From Actinoallomurus sp963850195 (GTDB taxonomy: Bacteria > Actinomycetota > Actinomycetes > Streptosporangiales > Streptosporangiaceae), in assembly GCA_963850195.1 (NCBI GenBank), contig CAWKKD010000005.1:620001-684000 (forward strand): a stretch of 64,000 nucleotides of DNA, read 5' to 3'. Position 1 is the stretch's first letter. Each line of letters begins with the position of its first letter. Below the pieces are notes generated by a model. It had not been told where the DNA came from, did no database searches, and saw only the letters and a program-made list of their open reading frames with translations. The position numbers and the translations under genes were made by a program. Positions 1 to 11,600 of the stretch are shown here, in pieces.

Positions 1-2342
1 ACGGTGTCCTCGGTCGGCCCGTAGCCGTTGACGAGGCGCAGGCCCGGCCGCAACCACGCGCGTACGAGGTCCGAGGCGAGGGCCTCGCCGGCCGGCATCA
101 AGACCTTCAGGTCGGGCAGGTCCTGGCCGGTCAGCAGGTTCACGACCGCGGGCGGCAGGGACGCGAACGTCACGCGCCGCTCGCGCATCAGGTCGGCCAG
201 TCTCGGCGGCGACAGCAGCGTCTCCGAGGACGCGAGCACGGCGCGGGCGCCGGACAGCAGCGTGACGAACATGTCCAGGACCGAGACGTCGAAGTTCAGC
301 GACGCGAACTGCATCACGCGGTCGTCCGGGCCGACCGGCCAGTGCCGGATCATGCCGAACGCGAAGTTGACCGCCTGGCGGTGCTCGACCATCACGCCCT
401 TGGGGCGGCCGGTGGAGCCGGAGGTGTAGATCACGTACGCGACGTTCGACGGTGCCACGGCGACTCCGGGGCCGCCGTCTTCCAGCGCCGAGATCGCGTC
501 CCACTCGCGGTCGACGTGCACGACGGTCGCGGTCGTGGCCGGCAGCCCCTCCTCGCCGCTCGCGTCCGCGACGACCACCGGCATGCCGGTGTCCTCCACC
601 ATGTACGACAGCCGCTCGTCGGGCAGCTTCGGGTCGAGCGGCACGTACCCGCCGCCGGCCTTCATGATGCCCAGCAGCACGGCCAGCCGCCGGATCGAGG
701 GCGCCATGCTCACCCCGACCAGCACCTCCGGTCCGACCTCGAGCGCGCGCAGCCGGCGGGCGATCCGGTTCGCCCATATGTCGAGCTCGCGGTAGGTGAC
801 GGATTCGCCGTCCATCTCGGCGGCGACCGCGTCGGGGGTCCGCTCGACCTGCCACCCGAACGCCTCGTGGAGGCACGCCACCGGGAGGTCGGCGGCGGTG
901 TCGTTCCACTCGACCAGCTCGCGGCGCAGCTCGGCGTCCGTCAGGACCGGCAGCTCGGACAGCCGCCGGGCCGGGTCCTTGACCAGCCCGGTGAGCAGCA
1001 CCCGAAGCTGGCCGAGCATCCGCTGTACGGTCTCGGCGTCGAACAGGGCGGTCGCGTACAGCAGCTCCATCCACAGCTCGCCGTCGTGGACCTGCGCGGC
1101 GAAGCCGAGGTCGAACTTCGCCACGCACAGGTCGATCTTCTCGAAGCTCATCGTCAGGCCCGCGGCGCCGACGTCCTCGGGCGCCTCGGTGAGCGTCATC
1201 GCGACCTGGAAGATCGGCGCGCGGCCCGGATCGCGTTCGACCCGCAGCTCGTCCACCAGCTTGGCGAACGGCAGGTTCTGGTGCGCGTACGCCGCGACGG
1301 TCGTCTCGCGCACGCGGCCCAGCAGCTCGAGGAAGGTCGGGTCGCCCGACAGGTCGGTACGGACCACGAGCGTGTTGACCAGGTAGCCGATCAGCGGCGC
1401 GAGCTTGGCCCGGTTGCGGTTGGCGCTGACCGTACCGACCACGACGTCGTCCTGGCCGGTGTAGCGGTGCAGCAGCACCTGGAGGGCGGCGAGGAGCGTC
1501 GCGAACAGCGTCGCGCCCTCGCGGCGGGCCAGCTCCCGCAGCCCGTCGAGCACGTCCGCGCCGAGGTTGAGGCGTTCGCTGCCGCCCTCGTAGCTCGCCA
1601 CCATCGGACGCGGCCGGTCGGTCGGCAACTGGAGGGTCTGGAACCCGTCCAGGTTGCCGCGCCAGTAGTCGACCAGCTCGGTCAGCGGCGCGCCCTCGAG
1701 GCGTTCGCGCTCCCAGAGCGCGTAGTCGGCGAACTGCACGGGCAGCTCGGCCAGGCCCGACGGCTCGCCGGACGCCTCGGCGCCGTACAGCGCCGCGAGC
1801 TCCCGCACCATCACGCCGATCGACCAGCCGTCGTAGACCGCGTGGTGCACGACGGTGAGCAGGACGTGCTCGTCCGGCGCCACGCGCATGAGCCGGGCGC
1901 GGAACAGCGGGCCCGCGGCGAGGTCGAACGGCCGTACCGCCTCCTCGGCGGTGAGCGCGCGCAGCCGCTCCTCCGGCCGGTCCGCGCCCGACAGGTCGTC
2001 CTCGGTGAGCCCGACGCCCGACGGCTCGTCTATCACCTGGTACGGGCGGCCGTCGGCCGCGGGCACCAGCCGGGTGCGGAGCGCCTCGTGCCGTGCGACC
2101 ATCGCGTCCAGGGCCCGGCCCAGCGCGGCGGCGTCGAGCCGGCCGCGCAGACGCAGGGCGACGGGGATGTTGTAGGTCGGCAGTCCCGGGGCGAACCGGT
2201 CCATGAACCACAGCTGTTCCTGGCCGAAGGACAGCGGCAGCTCCCTCGACCCCGCGGCACGCCGCACGATGCCCGCCTGGGCGCCACCCTGGGCCCGCCG
2301 CAGCCGCGCGGTCAGCAGCTCCCGCTGCGCATCCGACAACAT
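1..2342 (-). CDS. Nonribosomal peptide synthetase, C-A..., C-terminal part outside window
   Basis: Partial gene running off the left edge; about 780 residues are visible. Residues about 25-450 are a condensation domain with an intact HHAVYDG active site. An adenylation domain follows with the A3 core TSGSTGRPKG and the A5 core NGYGPTE, where the window ends. The binding-pocket residues I can read are D235, V236, L239, S278, M299, A301 and G322 (GrsA numbering), which match no specificity I know. The start MLSDAQREL with a GGAG-type ribosome site is nearly identical to that of the next upstream gene, 38 bp away, so it lies in the same operon. The A-domain core is almost identical at DNA level to the neighbour, a sign of recent duplication. 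Any following T, C or TE domain cannot be seen. Seen: domains and motifs. Inferred: last or near-last elongation protein of the assembly line. Confidence 0.93.
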   Translation of the reverse strand, partial: MLSDAQRELLTARLRRAQGGAQAGIVRRAAGSRELPLSFGQEQLWFMDRFAPGLPTYNIPVALRLRGRLDAAALGRALDAMVARHEALRTRLVPAADGRPYQVIDEPSGVGLTEDDLSGADRPEERLRALTAEEAVRPFDLAAGPLFRARLMRVAPDEHVLLTVVHHAVYDGWSIGVMVRELAALYGAEASGEPSGLAELPVQFADYALWERERLEGAPLTELVDYWRGNLDGFQTLQLPTDRPRPMVASYEGGSERLNLGADVLDGLRELARREGATLFATLLAALQVLLHRYTGQDDVVVGTVSANRNRAKLAPLIGYLVNTLVVRTDLSGDPTFLELLGRVRETTVAAYAHQNLPFAKLVDELRVERDPGRAPIFQVAMTLTEAPEDVGAAGLTMSFEKIDLCVAKFDLGFAAQVHDGELWMELLYATALFDAETVQRMLGQLRVLLTGLVKDPARRLSELPVLTDAELRRELVEWNDTAADLPVACLHEAFGWQVERTPDAVAAEMDGESVTYRELDIWANRIARRLRALEVGPEVLVGVSMAPSIRRLAVLLGIMKAGGGYVPLDPKLPDERLSYMVEDTGMPVVVADASGEEGLPATTATVVHVDREWDAISALEDGGPGVAVAPSNVAYVIYTSGSTGRPKGVMVEHRQAVNFAFGMIRHWPVGPDDRVMQFASLNFDVSVLDMFVTLLSGARAVLASSETLLSPPRLADLMRERRVTFASLPPAVVNLLTGQDLPDLKVLMPAGEALASDLVRAWLRPGLRLVNGYGPTEDT

Positions 2343-2380
2343 CCCCTGCTTCTCCGTCCTGTTCTCCGTGATCCGACGAA

Positions 2381-5300
2381 CTATTCCAGCGACGACATGA
2401 GCGCGGCCGTCTCCTCGTCGGAGAGGTCGACGTCCTCGAGGCCGTGCTCGTCGCGCAGCAGTTCGGCGAGCCGCCGTGGGCTGGGCGCGAGGAAGACGGC
2501 CGTCACGTTGACGTCGATGTCCGCCGCGAGCTCGGCGTCGATCTGGGTGATCAGCTGCATCGCCTGGAGGGAGTTGCCGCCCAGGTCGAAGAAGCCGTCG
2601 TCGATGCCGATCTGGTCGTGGCCGAGCAGCCGGGCGTACATGTCGGCCAGCACGGTCTCGATCAGGGTGCGCGGCGCGACGTACGTCGCCGTCTCCCCCG
2701 CCGAGTCCGGTGCGGGCAGCGCCGACTTGTCGATCTTGCCGCTGGTGTTGAGCGGGAAGGTCTCCACGGTCAGCAGGTACGTCGGCACCATGTACGCGGG
2801 CAGCTTGAGCGTCAGGTGCCGGCGCAGGTCGGCGACGCTCGCCGCCGGCCCGTCCGGCTCGTGGCGCACGTAGCCCGCGAGCTGCCGCTCGCCGGAGCGG
2901 TCCTCGATGACGATGACCACCGCCTGCGCGACGGACGGATGCGACACCAGGCAGGTCTCGATCTCGCCCAGCTCCACGCGCAGACCGCGGATCTTGACCT
3001 GGCCATCGATGCGGCCGAGGTAGACGATGTTGCCGTCCGGCAGGCGGCGCACCAGGTCACCGGTCTTGTAGAGCCGCGCGCCGGGCTTGCCGCTGAACGG
3101 GTCGGGGATGAACCGCTGCTCGGTCAGCTCCGGCGCGTTCAGGTAGCCGCGGGTCACGCCCGCGCCGCCCATGTGCAGCTCGCCGACGACGCCGACGGGC
3201 ACCGGGTTGAGGTTGCGGTCCAGGACGTAGGCCTGCGCGTTGGCGACCGGGAGGCCGATCGGCGGCGGCAGGACCGTGCCGTCCAGCTCGGCGAAGGTCG
3301 CGATGACCGTGTCCTCGGTCGGGCCGTAGCCGTTGACGAGGCGCAGGCCCGGCCGCAACCACGCACGTACGAGGTCCGGGGCGAGGGCCTCGCCGGCCGG
3401 CATCAAGACCTTCAGGTCGGGGAAGTCCTGGCCGGTCAGCAGGTTGGCGACGGCGGGCGGCAGGGACGCGAACGTCACCTTGCGGTCCCGCATGAGCTGC
3501 GCGAGCTTGGGTGGCGACAGCAGCGTGTCCGTCGGCGCGAGGACGGCGCGCGCGCCCGACAGCAGCGTCGTGAACATGTCCATCACGGACACGTCGAAGT
3601 TCAGCGACGCGAACTGCAGGACGCGGTCGTCCGGGCCGATCGGCCAGTGCTCGATCATGCCGATCGCGTGGTTGACCGCCTGCCGGTGTTCGACGAGGAC
3701 GCCCTTGGGTCGGCCGGTGGAGCCGGAGGTGTAGATCACGTACGCGACGTTCGAGGGCTCGGCCTCGTACCCGGGGTCGGCCGGGTCCAGCGCGGAGATC
3801 TCGGCCCAGTCGCCGTCGACCGGCACCACCTGGGCGGCGGTCTCCGGCAGGCGCGGCAGGGCCGCGTCGTCGGCGACGATCACCGGCATGGCGGCGTCGG
3901 CCACCATGTACGACAGGCGCTCGTCGGGCAGCGCCGGGTCCAGCGGCACGTAGCCGCCGCCGGCCTTCATGATGCCCAGCAGGACCGCGAGCCGGCGGAT
4001 CGAGGGCGCCATGCTGACGCCGACGAGGACCTCCGGGCCGACCTTCAGGTCGTGGAGCCGCCGGGCGATCCGGTTCGCCTGCGCGTCGAGCTCGGCGTAC
4101 GTGACGGTCTGCCCGGCCATCTCGGCGGCGACGCCGTCCGGGGTGCGCGCCACCTGGCGCTCGAACCCCTCATGGACGCACGTGACCGGGAAGTCGGCCG
4201 CGGTGTCGTTCCACTCGACCAGCTCGCGGTGCAGCTCGGCGTCGGTCAGCAGCGGCAGCTCCGAGAGCCGCTGCTCCGGGTTCTTCACCGCGCCGGCCAG
4301 CAGGACCTTCAGGTTGCCGAGCAGCCGGCGGATCGTCTCGGCGTCGAACAGCGCGGTCGCGTACGACAGCTCCATCCACAGCTCGCCGGCCTTGACCTCG
4401 GCGAGGAAGCTCAGGTCGAACTTGGCCGCGTGCAGGTCGAACTTCTCCACCTGGATCCGCAGGCCCGACGCCTCGATCTCCTCGATCGGCTCGGCGAGGG
4501 TCATCGCGACCTGGAAGACCGGTGCGCGGCCCGGGTCGCGCTCGACCCGCAGCTCCTCGACGAGCTTGGCGAACGGCAGGTCCTGGTGGGCGTACGCACC
4601 GACGGTCGTCTCGCGCACCCGCTCGAGGAGTTCGAGGAAGGTCGGGTCGCCGGACAGGTCCGTACGGATGGCGAGCGTGTTGACCAGGAACCCGATCAGC
4701 GGCGCGAGCTTGGCCCGGCCGCGGTTGGCCGTGACGGTGCCGACGACGATGTCGTCCTGGCCCGAGTAGCGGTGCAGCAGCGCCTGCAGGGCCGTCAGCA
4801 CGGTCGGGAACAGCGTGGTGCCCGCGCGCTTGCTCAGCTCACGCAGCCCCTCGAGGATCTCCGTGCCCATGTTGAGCCACTCGACGCCGCCGTCGAAGCT
4901 GTCGAGCGTCGGGCGCGGCCGGTCGGTCGGGAGCTGGAGGGTCTGGAAGCCCTCGAGGTTGGACTTCCAGTACTCGACGAGCTCCTCGGGCGGCGCGGCC
5001 TGCATCCGCTCGCGCTCCCAGATCGCGAAGTCGGCGAACTGCACGGGCAGCTCGGCCAGGCCCGACGGCTCGCCGGACACCTCGGCGGCGTACAGCGCGG
5101 TGACCTCCTGGAGCAGTACGCCGATCGACCAGCCGTCGAACACCACGTGGTGCACGACCAGCACGAGCACGTGCTCGTCCGGCGTCAGGCGGACCAGGTG
5201 CGTACGGAACAGCGGGCCCTCGGACAGCGAGAACGGCCGTACCGACTCCTCGGCCGCCAGCGCGCGCAGCCCGGGCTCGCGGTCCTCGGGCGCCAGGCCG

Positions 5301-5653
5301 GACAGGTCGACCTCGGTCAGGCCGGCGCCCTTCGGCTCGTCGACGATCTGCTGCGGACGGCCGTCCGCGCCGGCGACGAGGCGGGTGCGGAGCGCCTCAT
5401 GCCGCGCGACCATCGCGTCCAGGGCGCGGCCCAGGGCGGCGGCGTCGAGCGCGCCGCGCAGCCAAAGCCCGGCCGGGATGTTGTAGGTCGGCAGCCCCGG
5501 CGCGAACCGGTCCATGAACCACAGCTGCTCCTGACCGAAGGACAGCGGCAGGTCCGTCATCCCCGCCGGACGGCGTGCGATGCCGCCCTGCGTCTCTCCC
5601 CGACCCTTGCGGAGTCGTGCGATCAGCAGCTCGCGCTGCGCATCCGACAACAT
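2381..5653 (-). CDS. Nonribosomal peptide synthetase module, C-A-T
   Basis: A 1090-residue single elongation module. The condensation domain (about 25-450) has an intact HHVVFDG motif near residue 167. The adenylation domain (about 475-960) has TSGSTGRPKG, NGYGPTE and a late core with SGKIDK. The carrier domain has LGGNSLQ with the pantetheine serine at residue 1028. The pocket code reads D-V-M-S-M-A-G-V-I-K, for which I know no confident amino acid. No epimerization, methylation or thioesterase domain is present. The short N-terminus before the C domain and the acidic tail after the T domain could be docking segments, because the neighbouring NRPS genes have matching ends. Start ATG with GGAG upstream. 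It sits 35 bp after the upstream NRPS and 38 bp before the next one. Seen: domains and residues. Inferred: adds one amino acid to the chain from the C-A-T-C-A-T protein. Confidence 0.95.
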   Translation of the reverse strand: MLSDAQRELLIARLRKGRGETQGGIARRPAGMTDLPLSFGQEQLWFMDRFAPGLPTYNIPAGLWLRGALDAAALGRALDAMVARHEALRTRLVAGADGRPQQIVDEPKGAGLTEVDLSGLAPEDREPGLRALAAEESVRPFSLSEGPLFRTHLVRLTPDEHVLVLVVHHVVFDGWSIGVLLQEVTALYAAEVSGEPSGLAELPVQFADFAIWERERMQAAPPEELVEYWKSNLEGFQTLQLPTDRPRPTLDSFDGGVEWLNMGTEILEGLRELSKRAGTTLFPTVLTALQALLHRYSGQDDIVVGTVTANRGRAKLAPLIGFLVNTLAIRTDLSGDPTFLELLERVRETTVGAYAHQDLPFAKLVEELRVERDPGRAPVFQVAMTLAEPIEEIEASGLRIQVEKFDLHAAKFDLSFLAEVKAGELWMELSYATALFDAETIRRLLGNLKVLLAGAVKNPEQRLSELPLLTDAELHRELVEWNDTAADFPVTCVHEGFERQVARTPDGVAAEMAGQTVTYAELDAQANRIARRLHDLKVGPEVLVGVSMAPSIRRLAVLLGIMKAGGGYVPLDPALPDERLSYMVADAAMPVIVADDAALPRLPETAAQVVPVDGDWAEISALDPADPGYEAEPSNVAYVIYTSGSTGRPKGVLVEHRQAVNHAIGMIEHWPIGPDDRVLQFASLNFDVSVMDMFTTLLSGARAVLAPTDTLLSPPKLAQLMRDRKVTFASLPPAVANLLTGQDFPDLKVLMPAGEALAPDLVRAWLRPGLRLVNGYGPTEDTVIATFAELDGTVLPPPIGLPVANAQAYVLDRNLNPVPVGVVGELHMGGAGVTRGYLNAPELTEQRFIPDPFSGKPGARLYKTGDLVRRLPDGNIVYLGRIDGQVKIRGLRVELGEIETCLVSHPSVAQAVVIVIEDRSGERQLAGYVRHEPDGPAASVADLRRHLTLKLPAYMVPTYLLTVETFPLNTSGKIDKSALPAPDSAGETATYVAPRTLIETVLADMYARLLGHDQIGIDDGFFDLGGNSLQAMQLITQIDAELAADIDVNVTAVFLAPSPRRLAELLRDEHGLEDVDLSDEETAALMSSLE

Positions 5654-5688
5654 CCGTGCTTCTCCGTTCTGTCGTAACGCGACGAGCC

Positions 5689-8600
5689 CTACTCGGAGGG
5701 CGTCATGAGCGTGGCCGTCTCTCCGGAGAGCCCGTCGAGCCCGCCCTCGAGAACGGCGTCCTCGAGACCGTGTTCGTCGCGCAGGAGCACGGTGAGCTGG
5801 CGGGGTGTGGGCGCGAGGAAGACCGCGGCGAGGTTCACGTCCACGGCGAGGTCGTCACGCAGCCCGGTGACCAACTGCATGGCCTGGAGGGAGTTTCCGC
5901 CCAGGTCGAAGAACGCGTCGTCGATGCCGACCTGTTCGAGGCCGAGCAGCCGGGCGTACATGTCGGCCAGGACGGTCTCGACCATGGTCCGGGGCGCGGT
6001 GTAGGCGACGGCCTCGACCGCCGCGACCGGTGCGGGCAGCGCCGCCCGGTCGACCTTGCCGTTGGTGGTCAGCGCGAACGCCTCCACCGCCTGGAGGTAG
6101 GTCGGCACCATGTACGCAGGCAGCCGGTGCGCCAGGTGCTGGCGCAGGTCGGCGACGCTCACGGCCGGTACGCCCTGGTCGAACCGGACGTAGCCCGCGA
6201 GCTGCTTCTCCCCCGTACGGTCCTCGGCCACGACGACGACGGCCTGGGCGACCGCGGCGTGTGAGGTGAGGCCGGTCTCGATCTCGCCGAGCTCCACGCG
6301 CAGGCCACGGATCTTGACCTGGCCGTCGATGCGGCCGAGGAAGACCAGGTTTCCGTCGGGCATCCGCCGGACCAGATCGCCGGTCTTGTAGAGGCGTGCG
6401 CCCGGCTCCGCACGGAACGGGTCGGGGACGAACCGCTCCTCGGTCAGCTCCGGGGCGTTCAGGTAGCCGCGGGTCACGCCCGCGCCGCCGACGTGCAGCT
6501 CACCGGCCACGCCCACGGGCACCGGGTTCAGGTGCGGATCGAGCACGTACGCCTGGTAGTTGGGCTTCGGACGGCCGATCGGCGGCGGGAACATCGTGCC
6601 GTCGATCAGGCTGTACGTCGCGCCGATCGCGGCCTCGGTCGGGCCGTACCCGTTGTAGAACTCCAAGCCCGTCCGCAGCCACCGGCGTACCAGCTCGCCG
6701 GACAGTTCCTCGCCCGCCGAAAGCACGATCCGCAGGTCGGGCAGGTCCTGGCCGCTGAGGAGGTTCACGACCGCGGGCGGCAGGCAGGCGAAGCTCACCC
6801 GGCGGTCCCGCATGAGGTCGGCGAGGCGCGGCGGGGACAGCAGCGTCTCCGACGGGACCACGACCGCACGCGCCCCGGCCAGCAGCGGCAGGAACAGGTC
6901 CATCACGGACACGTCGAAGTTCAGCGACGCGAACTGCAGCACCCGGTCGTCCGGCGTGATCGCCCAGGCCCCGGCCATGCCGAGCAGGAAGTTGACGGCG
7001 TGGCGGTGCTCCACCATGACGCCCTTGGGCCGCCCGGTCGAGCCCGACGTGTAGATCACGTAGGCCAGGTCGGAGGGCGACACCGCGAAGCCCGGATCGG
7101 ACAGGTCCAGCGCGGACAGCGCGTCCCACTCGCGGTCGACCGAGATCACCTGGGCGGTGGTCGCGGGGAGCCTCGGCTCGCTCGCCTCGTCCGCGACGAT
7201 CACCGGCATGCCGGTGTCCTCCACCATGAACGAGAGCCGGTCGGCCGGCAGCGCCGGGTCCAGCGGCACGTACCCGCCGCCCGCCTTCATGATGCCCAGC
7301 AGGACGGCCGGGCGGCGGAGCGAGGGCGCCATGCTGACGCCGACGAGGACGTCCGCGCCGACGCCCAGCGCGCGCAGCCGCCGGGCGACCCGGTTGGCCT
7401 GCGCGTCGAGCTCGGCGTACGCGACGGTCCGGCCGTCCAGCTCGGCCGCGACGCCGTCCGGGGTGCGCGCCACCTGACGCTCGAACCCCTCGTGGACGCA
7501 CATCACCGGCAGGTCGGTGGCCGTGTCGTTCCACTCGGCCAGCTCACGGTGCAGCTCGGCCTCGGTCAGCACCGGCAGCTCCGACAACCGCCGCGACGGG
7601 TCCTCGGCCACGCCCGCGAGCAGCACCTCGAGGTTGCCGAGCAGGCGGCGTACCGTCAGGGCGTCGAACAGCGCGGTCGCGTACGACAGCTCCACCCACA
7701 GCTCGCGCCCGCGTACCTCGGCGAAGAAGCTCAGGTCGAACTTTGCGGCCAGCAGGTCGATCTTCTCGACCCGCATCGTCACGCCCGCCGCGTCGGCGTC
7801 CGCCACCGGTTCGGCGAAGGTCATGCCGACTTGGAAGACCGGTGCGCGGCCCGGGTCGCGCTCGACCCGCAGCTCCTCCACCAGCTTGGCGAACGGCAGG
7901 TCCTGGTGGGCGTAGGCCCCGACGGTCGTCTCGCGCACCCGCCCGAGCAGGCCGGCGAACGACGGGTCGCCGGACAGATCCGTACGGATCGCGAGCGTGT
8001 TGACCAGGAACCCGATCAGCGGCGCCAGCGCGGCCTGATCGCGGTTGGCGGTCACGGTGCCGACGACGATGTCGTCCTGGCCCGAGTAGCGGTGCAGCAG
8101 GACCTGGAGCGCGGAGAGCAGGGTCACGAACAGCGTGGTGCCCTCGCGGCGGCTCAGCTCGCGCAGCCCGTCGAGGACCTCCGTACCGAGGTTCAGCCAT
8201 TCGACGCCGCCCTCGAAGGTGTCGAGGGTCGGGCGCGGCCGGTCCGTGGGCAGTTGCAGCGTCGGGAAGCCGTCCAGCGTCGTACGCCAGTAGTCGAGGA
8301 GCCGCTCCGGCGGCGGGCCCGAGAGCCGTTCGCGCTCCCAGATCGCGTAGTCGGCGAACTGCACCGGCGGCGCGTCCAGGGCCGACGGCTCGCCGGACGC
8401 CTCCGCGGCGTAAAGGGCGCTGAGGTCACGCACCAGCACGCCGATCGACCAGCCGTCGAACACCGCGTGGTGCACGACGACGACGAGCGCATGCTCGTCC
8501 GCGGCCAGCCGTACGAGGTGCGTACGGAACAGCGGGCCCTCGGGCAGCGAGAACGGCCGCGCCGCCTCCGCCGCGAACACCGCGCGCAGGCGCGTCTCAC

Positions 8601-11600
8601 GTTCCGCGGGCTCCAGGTGCGACAGGTCGGCCTCGGTCAGCGCGGCGCCGGCCGGCGCGTCGATGACCTGGTACGGGCGGCCGTCCGCGCCGGCGACGAG
8701 GCGGGTGCGAAGCGACTCGTGCCGCGCCACCAGGGCGTCCAGCGCGCGGCGCAGCGCTCCGGCGTCGAGCGAGCCGCTCAGCCACAGCGCGTTGGGGATG
8801 TTGTACGTGGGCCGGCCGGGCGCGAAGCGGTCGATGAACCACAGTTGTTCCTGGCCGAAGGACAGCGGCAGCTCCGTCGTCCCCTCCGCGCGGGGCACGA
8901 TGCCGCCGGGCGCGTCACCGCGTCCGCGCCGCAGGCCGCCGAGGTCGTCCTCGTCCAGGCCGGCCTCCTCGAGAGGCGCGTCCTCCAGGTCGTGCTCGTC
9001 GCGCAGGAGCACGGTGAGCTGGCGGGGCGTGGGCGCGAGGAAGACCGCGGCGACGTTGAGGTCGACGGCGAGGTCGCTGCGCAGCTGCGTGATCAGCTGC
9101 ATGGCCTGGAGGGAGTTGCCGCCCAGATCGAAGAACGCGTCGTCGATGCCGACCCGCTCCAGGCCGAGCAGCCGGGCGTACATGTCGGCCAGCACCGCCT
9201 CGAGCACGGTGCCCGGGGCGGCGTAGTCGGCCGCGTCGGCGGTGGCGTCCGGGGCGGGCAGGGCCGCCTTGTCGACCTTGCCGTTGGTGGTCAGCGCGAA
9301 GCCCTCGACCACCTGCATGTAGGTCGGCACCATGTAGGCGGGCAGCCGGTGCGCCAGGTGCTGGCGCAGGTCGGCCATGCTCGCGCCCGGCCCGTCCGGG
9401 TCGAACCGCACGTACCCCGCGAGCTGCTTCTCCCCCGCGCGGTCCTCGGTCACCACGACGACCGCCTGGGCGACCGCGGGGTGCGAGACGAGCCCGGTCT
9501 CGATCTCGCCGAGCTCGACGCGCAGGCCGCGGATCTTGACCTGGCCGTCGATGCGGCCGAGGAAGACCAGGTTGCCGTCGGGCATCCGGCGCACCAGGTC
9601 GCCGGTCTTGTAGAGCCGCGCGCCGGGCTTGCCGCTGAACGGGTCGGGGATGAACCGTTCCTCGGTCAGCTCCGGGCGGTTGAGGTAGCCGCGTGTGACG
9701 CCCGCGCCGCCGACGTGCAGCTCACCGGCCACGCCGACGGGCACCGGGTTGAGGTGCCGGTCCAGGACGTAGGCCTGGTAGTTGGGCTTCGGGCGGCCGA
9801 TCGGCGGCGGGAACATCGTCCCGTCGATCAGGCTGAACGTGGAGCCGATGGCGGCCTCGGTCGGGCCGTAGCCATTGTAGAACTCCAGGCCGGGGCGCAG
9901 CCACTTGCGCACCAGGTCGCCGGGCAACTCCTCGCCGGCGGACAGCACGAGCCGCAGGTCGGGGAAGCTCTGGCCGGTGAGCAGGGTGACGATGGCCGGC
10001 GGCATGCACGCGAACGTCACCGTGCGGTCGCGGATCATGTCGGCCAGGCGCGGCGGCGACAGGAGCGTCTCCGGCGACGCGAGGACGGCGCGCGCACCGC
10101 CCAGCAGCGTCATGAACATGTCCATCACGGACACGTCGAAGTTCAGCGACGCGAACTGCAGCACCCGGTCCTCGGGCGTGATCCGCCAGGCGCCGATCAT
10201 GCCCACGAGGAAGTTCAGCGCGTGGCGGTGCTCGACCATGACGCCCTTGGGACGCCCGGTGGAGCCCGACGTGTAGATCACGTAGGCCAGGTCGGACGGC
10301 TTCGCGCCGTACGCGGGGTCGCCGTCGTCCAGCGCCGAGATCGCGTCCCACTCGCGGTCGACGTGCACGACGGTCGCCGTCGTGTCGGGCAGCCCCTCCT
10401 CGCCGCTCGCGTCCGCGACGACCACCGGCATGCCGGTGTCCTCGACCATGAACGAGAGCCGGTCGGCCGGCAGTGCCGGGTCCAGCGGCACGTAGCCGCC
10501 GCCCGCCTTCATGATGCCCAGCAGGACGGCGAGCCGCCGGATGGAGGGCGCCATGCTGACGCCGACGAGCACGTCGGCCCCGACGCCCAGGCCGCGGAGC
10601 CGCCGGGCGACCTGGTTGGCCTCGGCGTTCAGCCGCGCGTACGTGATGGTCTGGTCGCCCAGCTCGGCCGCGATGCCGTCCGGGGTCCGCTCGACCTGCT
10701 GCTCGAACCCCTCGTGGATGCACACGACCGGGAAGTCGGCGGCGGTGTCGTTCCATGCGACCAGCTCGCGGTGCAGCTCGGCCTCGGTCAGCACCGGCAG
10801 CTCCGACAGCCGCCGCGACGGGTCCTCGGCCACGCCCGCGAGCAGCACGTGGAGGTTGCCGAGCAGCCGCCGCGCGGTCTCGGCGTCGAACAGCGAGGTC
10901 GCGTACGACAGCTCGAGCCACAGCTCGCCCGCGCGTACCTCGGCGAAGAAGTCCAGGTCGCACTTTGCGGCCAGCAGGCCGATCCGCTCCAGCCGGACCG
11001 TGACGCCCGCGGCGACGCGCTCCTCGGCCGGCTCGTCGAAGGTCAGGCCGACCTGGAAGACGGGCGGCCGGCCGGTGTCGCGCTCGACCCGCAGCTCCTC
11101 CACGAGCCGGGCGAACGGCAGGTCGCGGTGCGCGTGGGCGCCGTCGGCCGTCGCGCGCACCCGCTCCAGCAGCTCGAGGAAGGCCGGGTCGCCCGAAAGG
11201 TCCGTACGGATCGGCAGCATGTCGGCCAGGAACCCGATCAGCGGTTCGAGCCCGGCGCGGTCGCGGTGGGTGGTCGCCGCGCCCACGACGATCTCGTCCT
11301 GGCCGGAGTAGCGGTGCAGCAGCGTCTGGATCGCGGCGAGCAGAGTCACCGGCAGCGCGGCGTTCAGCCCGCGCAGGCCCTCGAGGACCTCGCCGCCGAG
11401 GTTCAGCCGCTCCACCGCGCCCTTGTGGTCGGCCACGATCGGGCGCGGGCGGTCGGTGGGCATCTGGAGGTTCGGGAAGCCGTCGAGGGCGCCGCGCCAG
11501 TACTCCACCAGCTCCTTCAGGGCCGTGCCCTGGAGCCGCTCCCGCTGGGTGCGCGCGTGGTCGGCGAAGCGAAGCGGCGGCTCGGCGAGGCCCGCGGGCT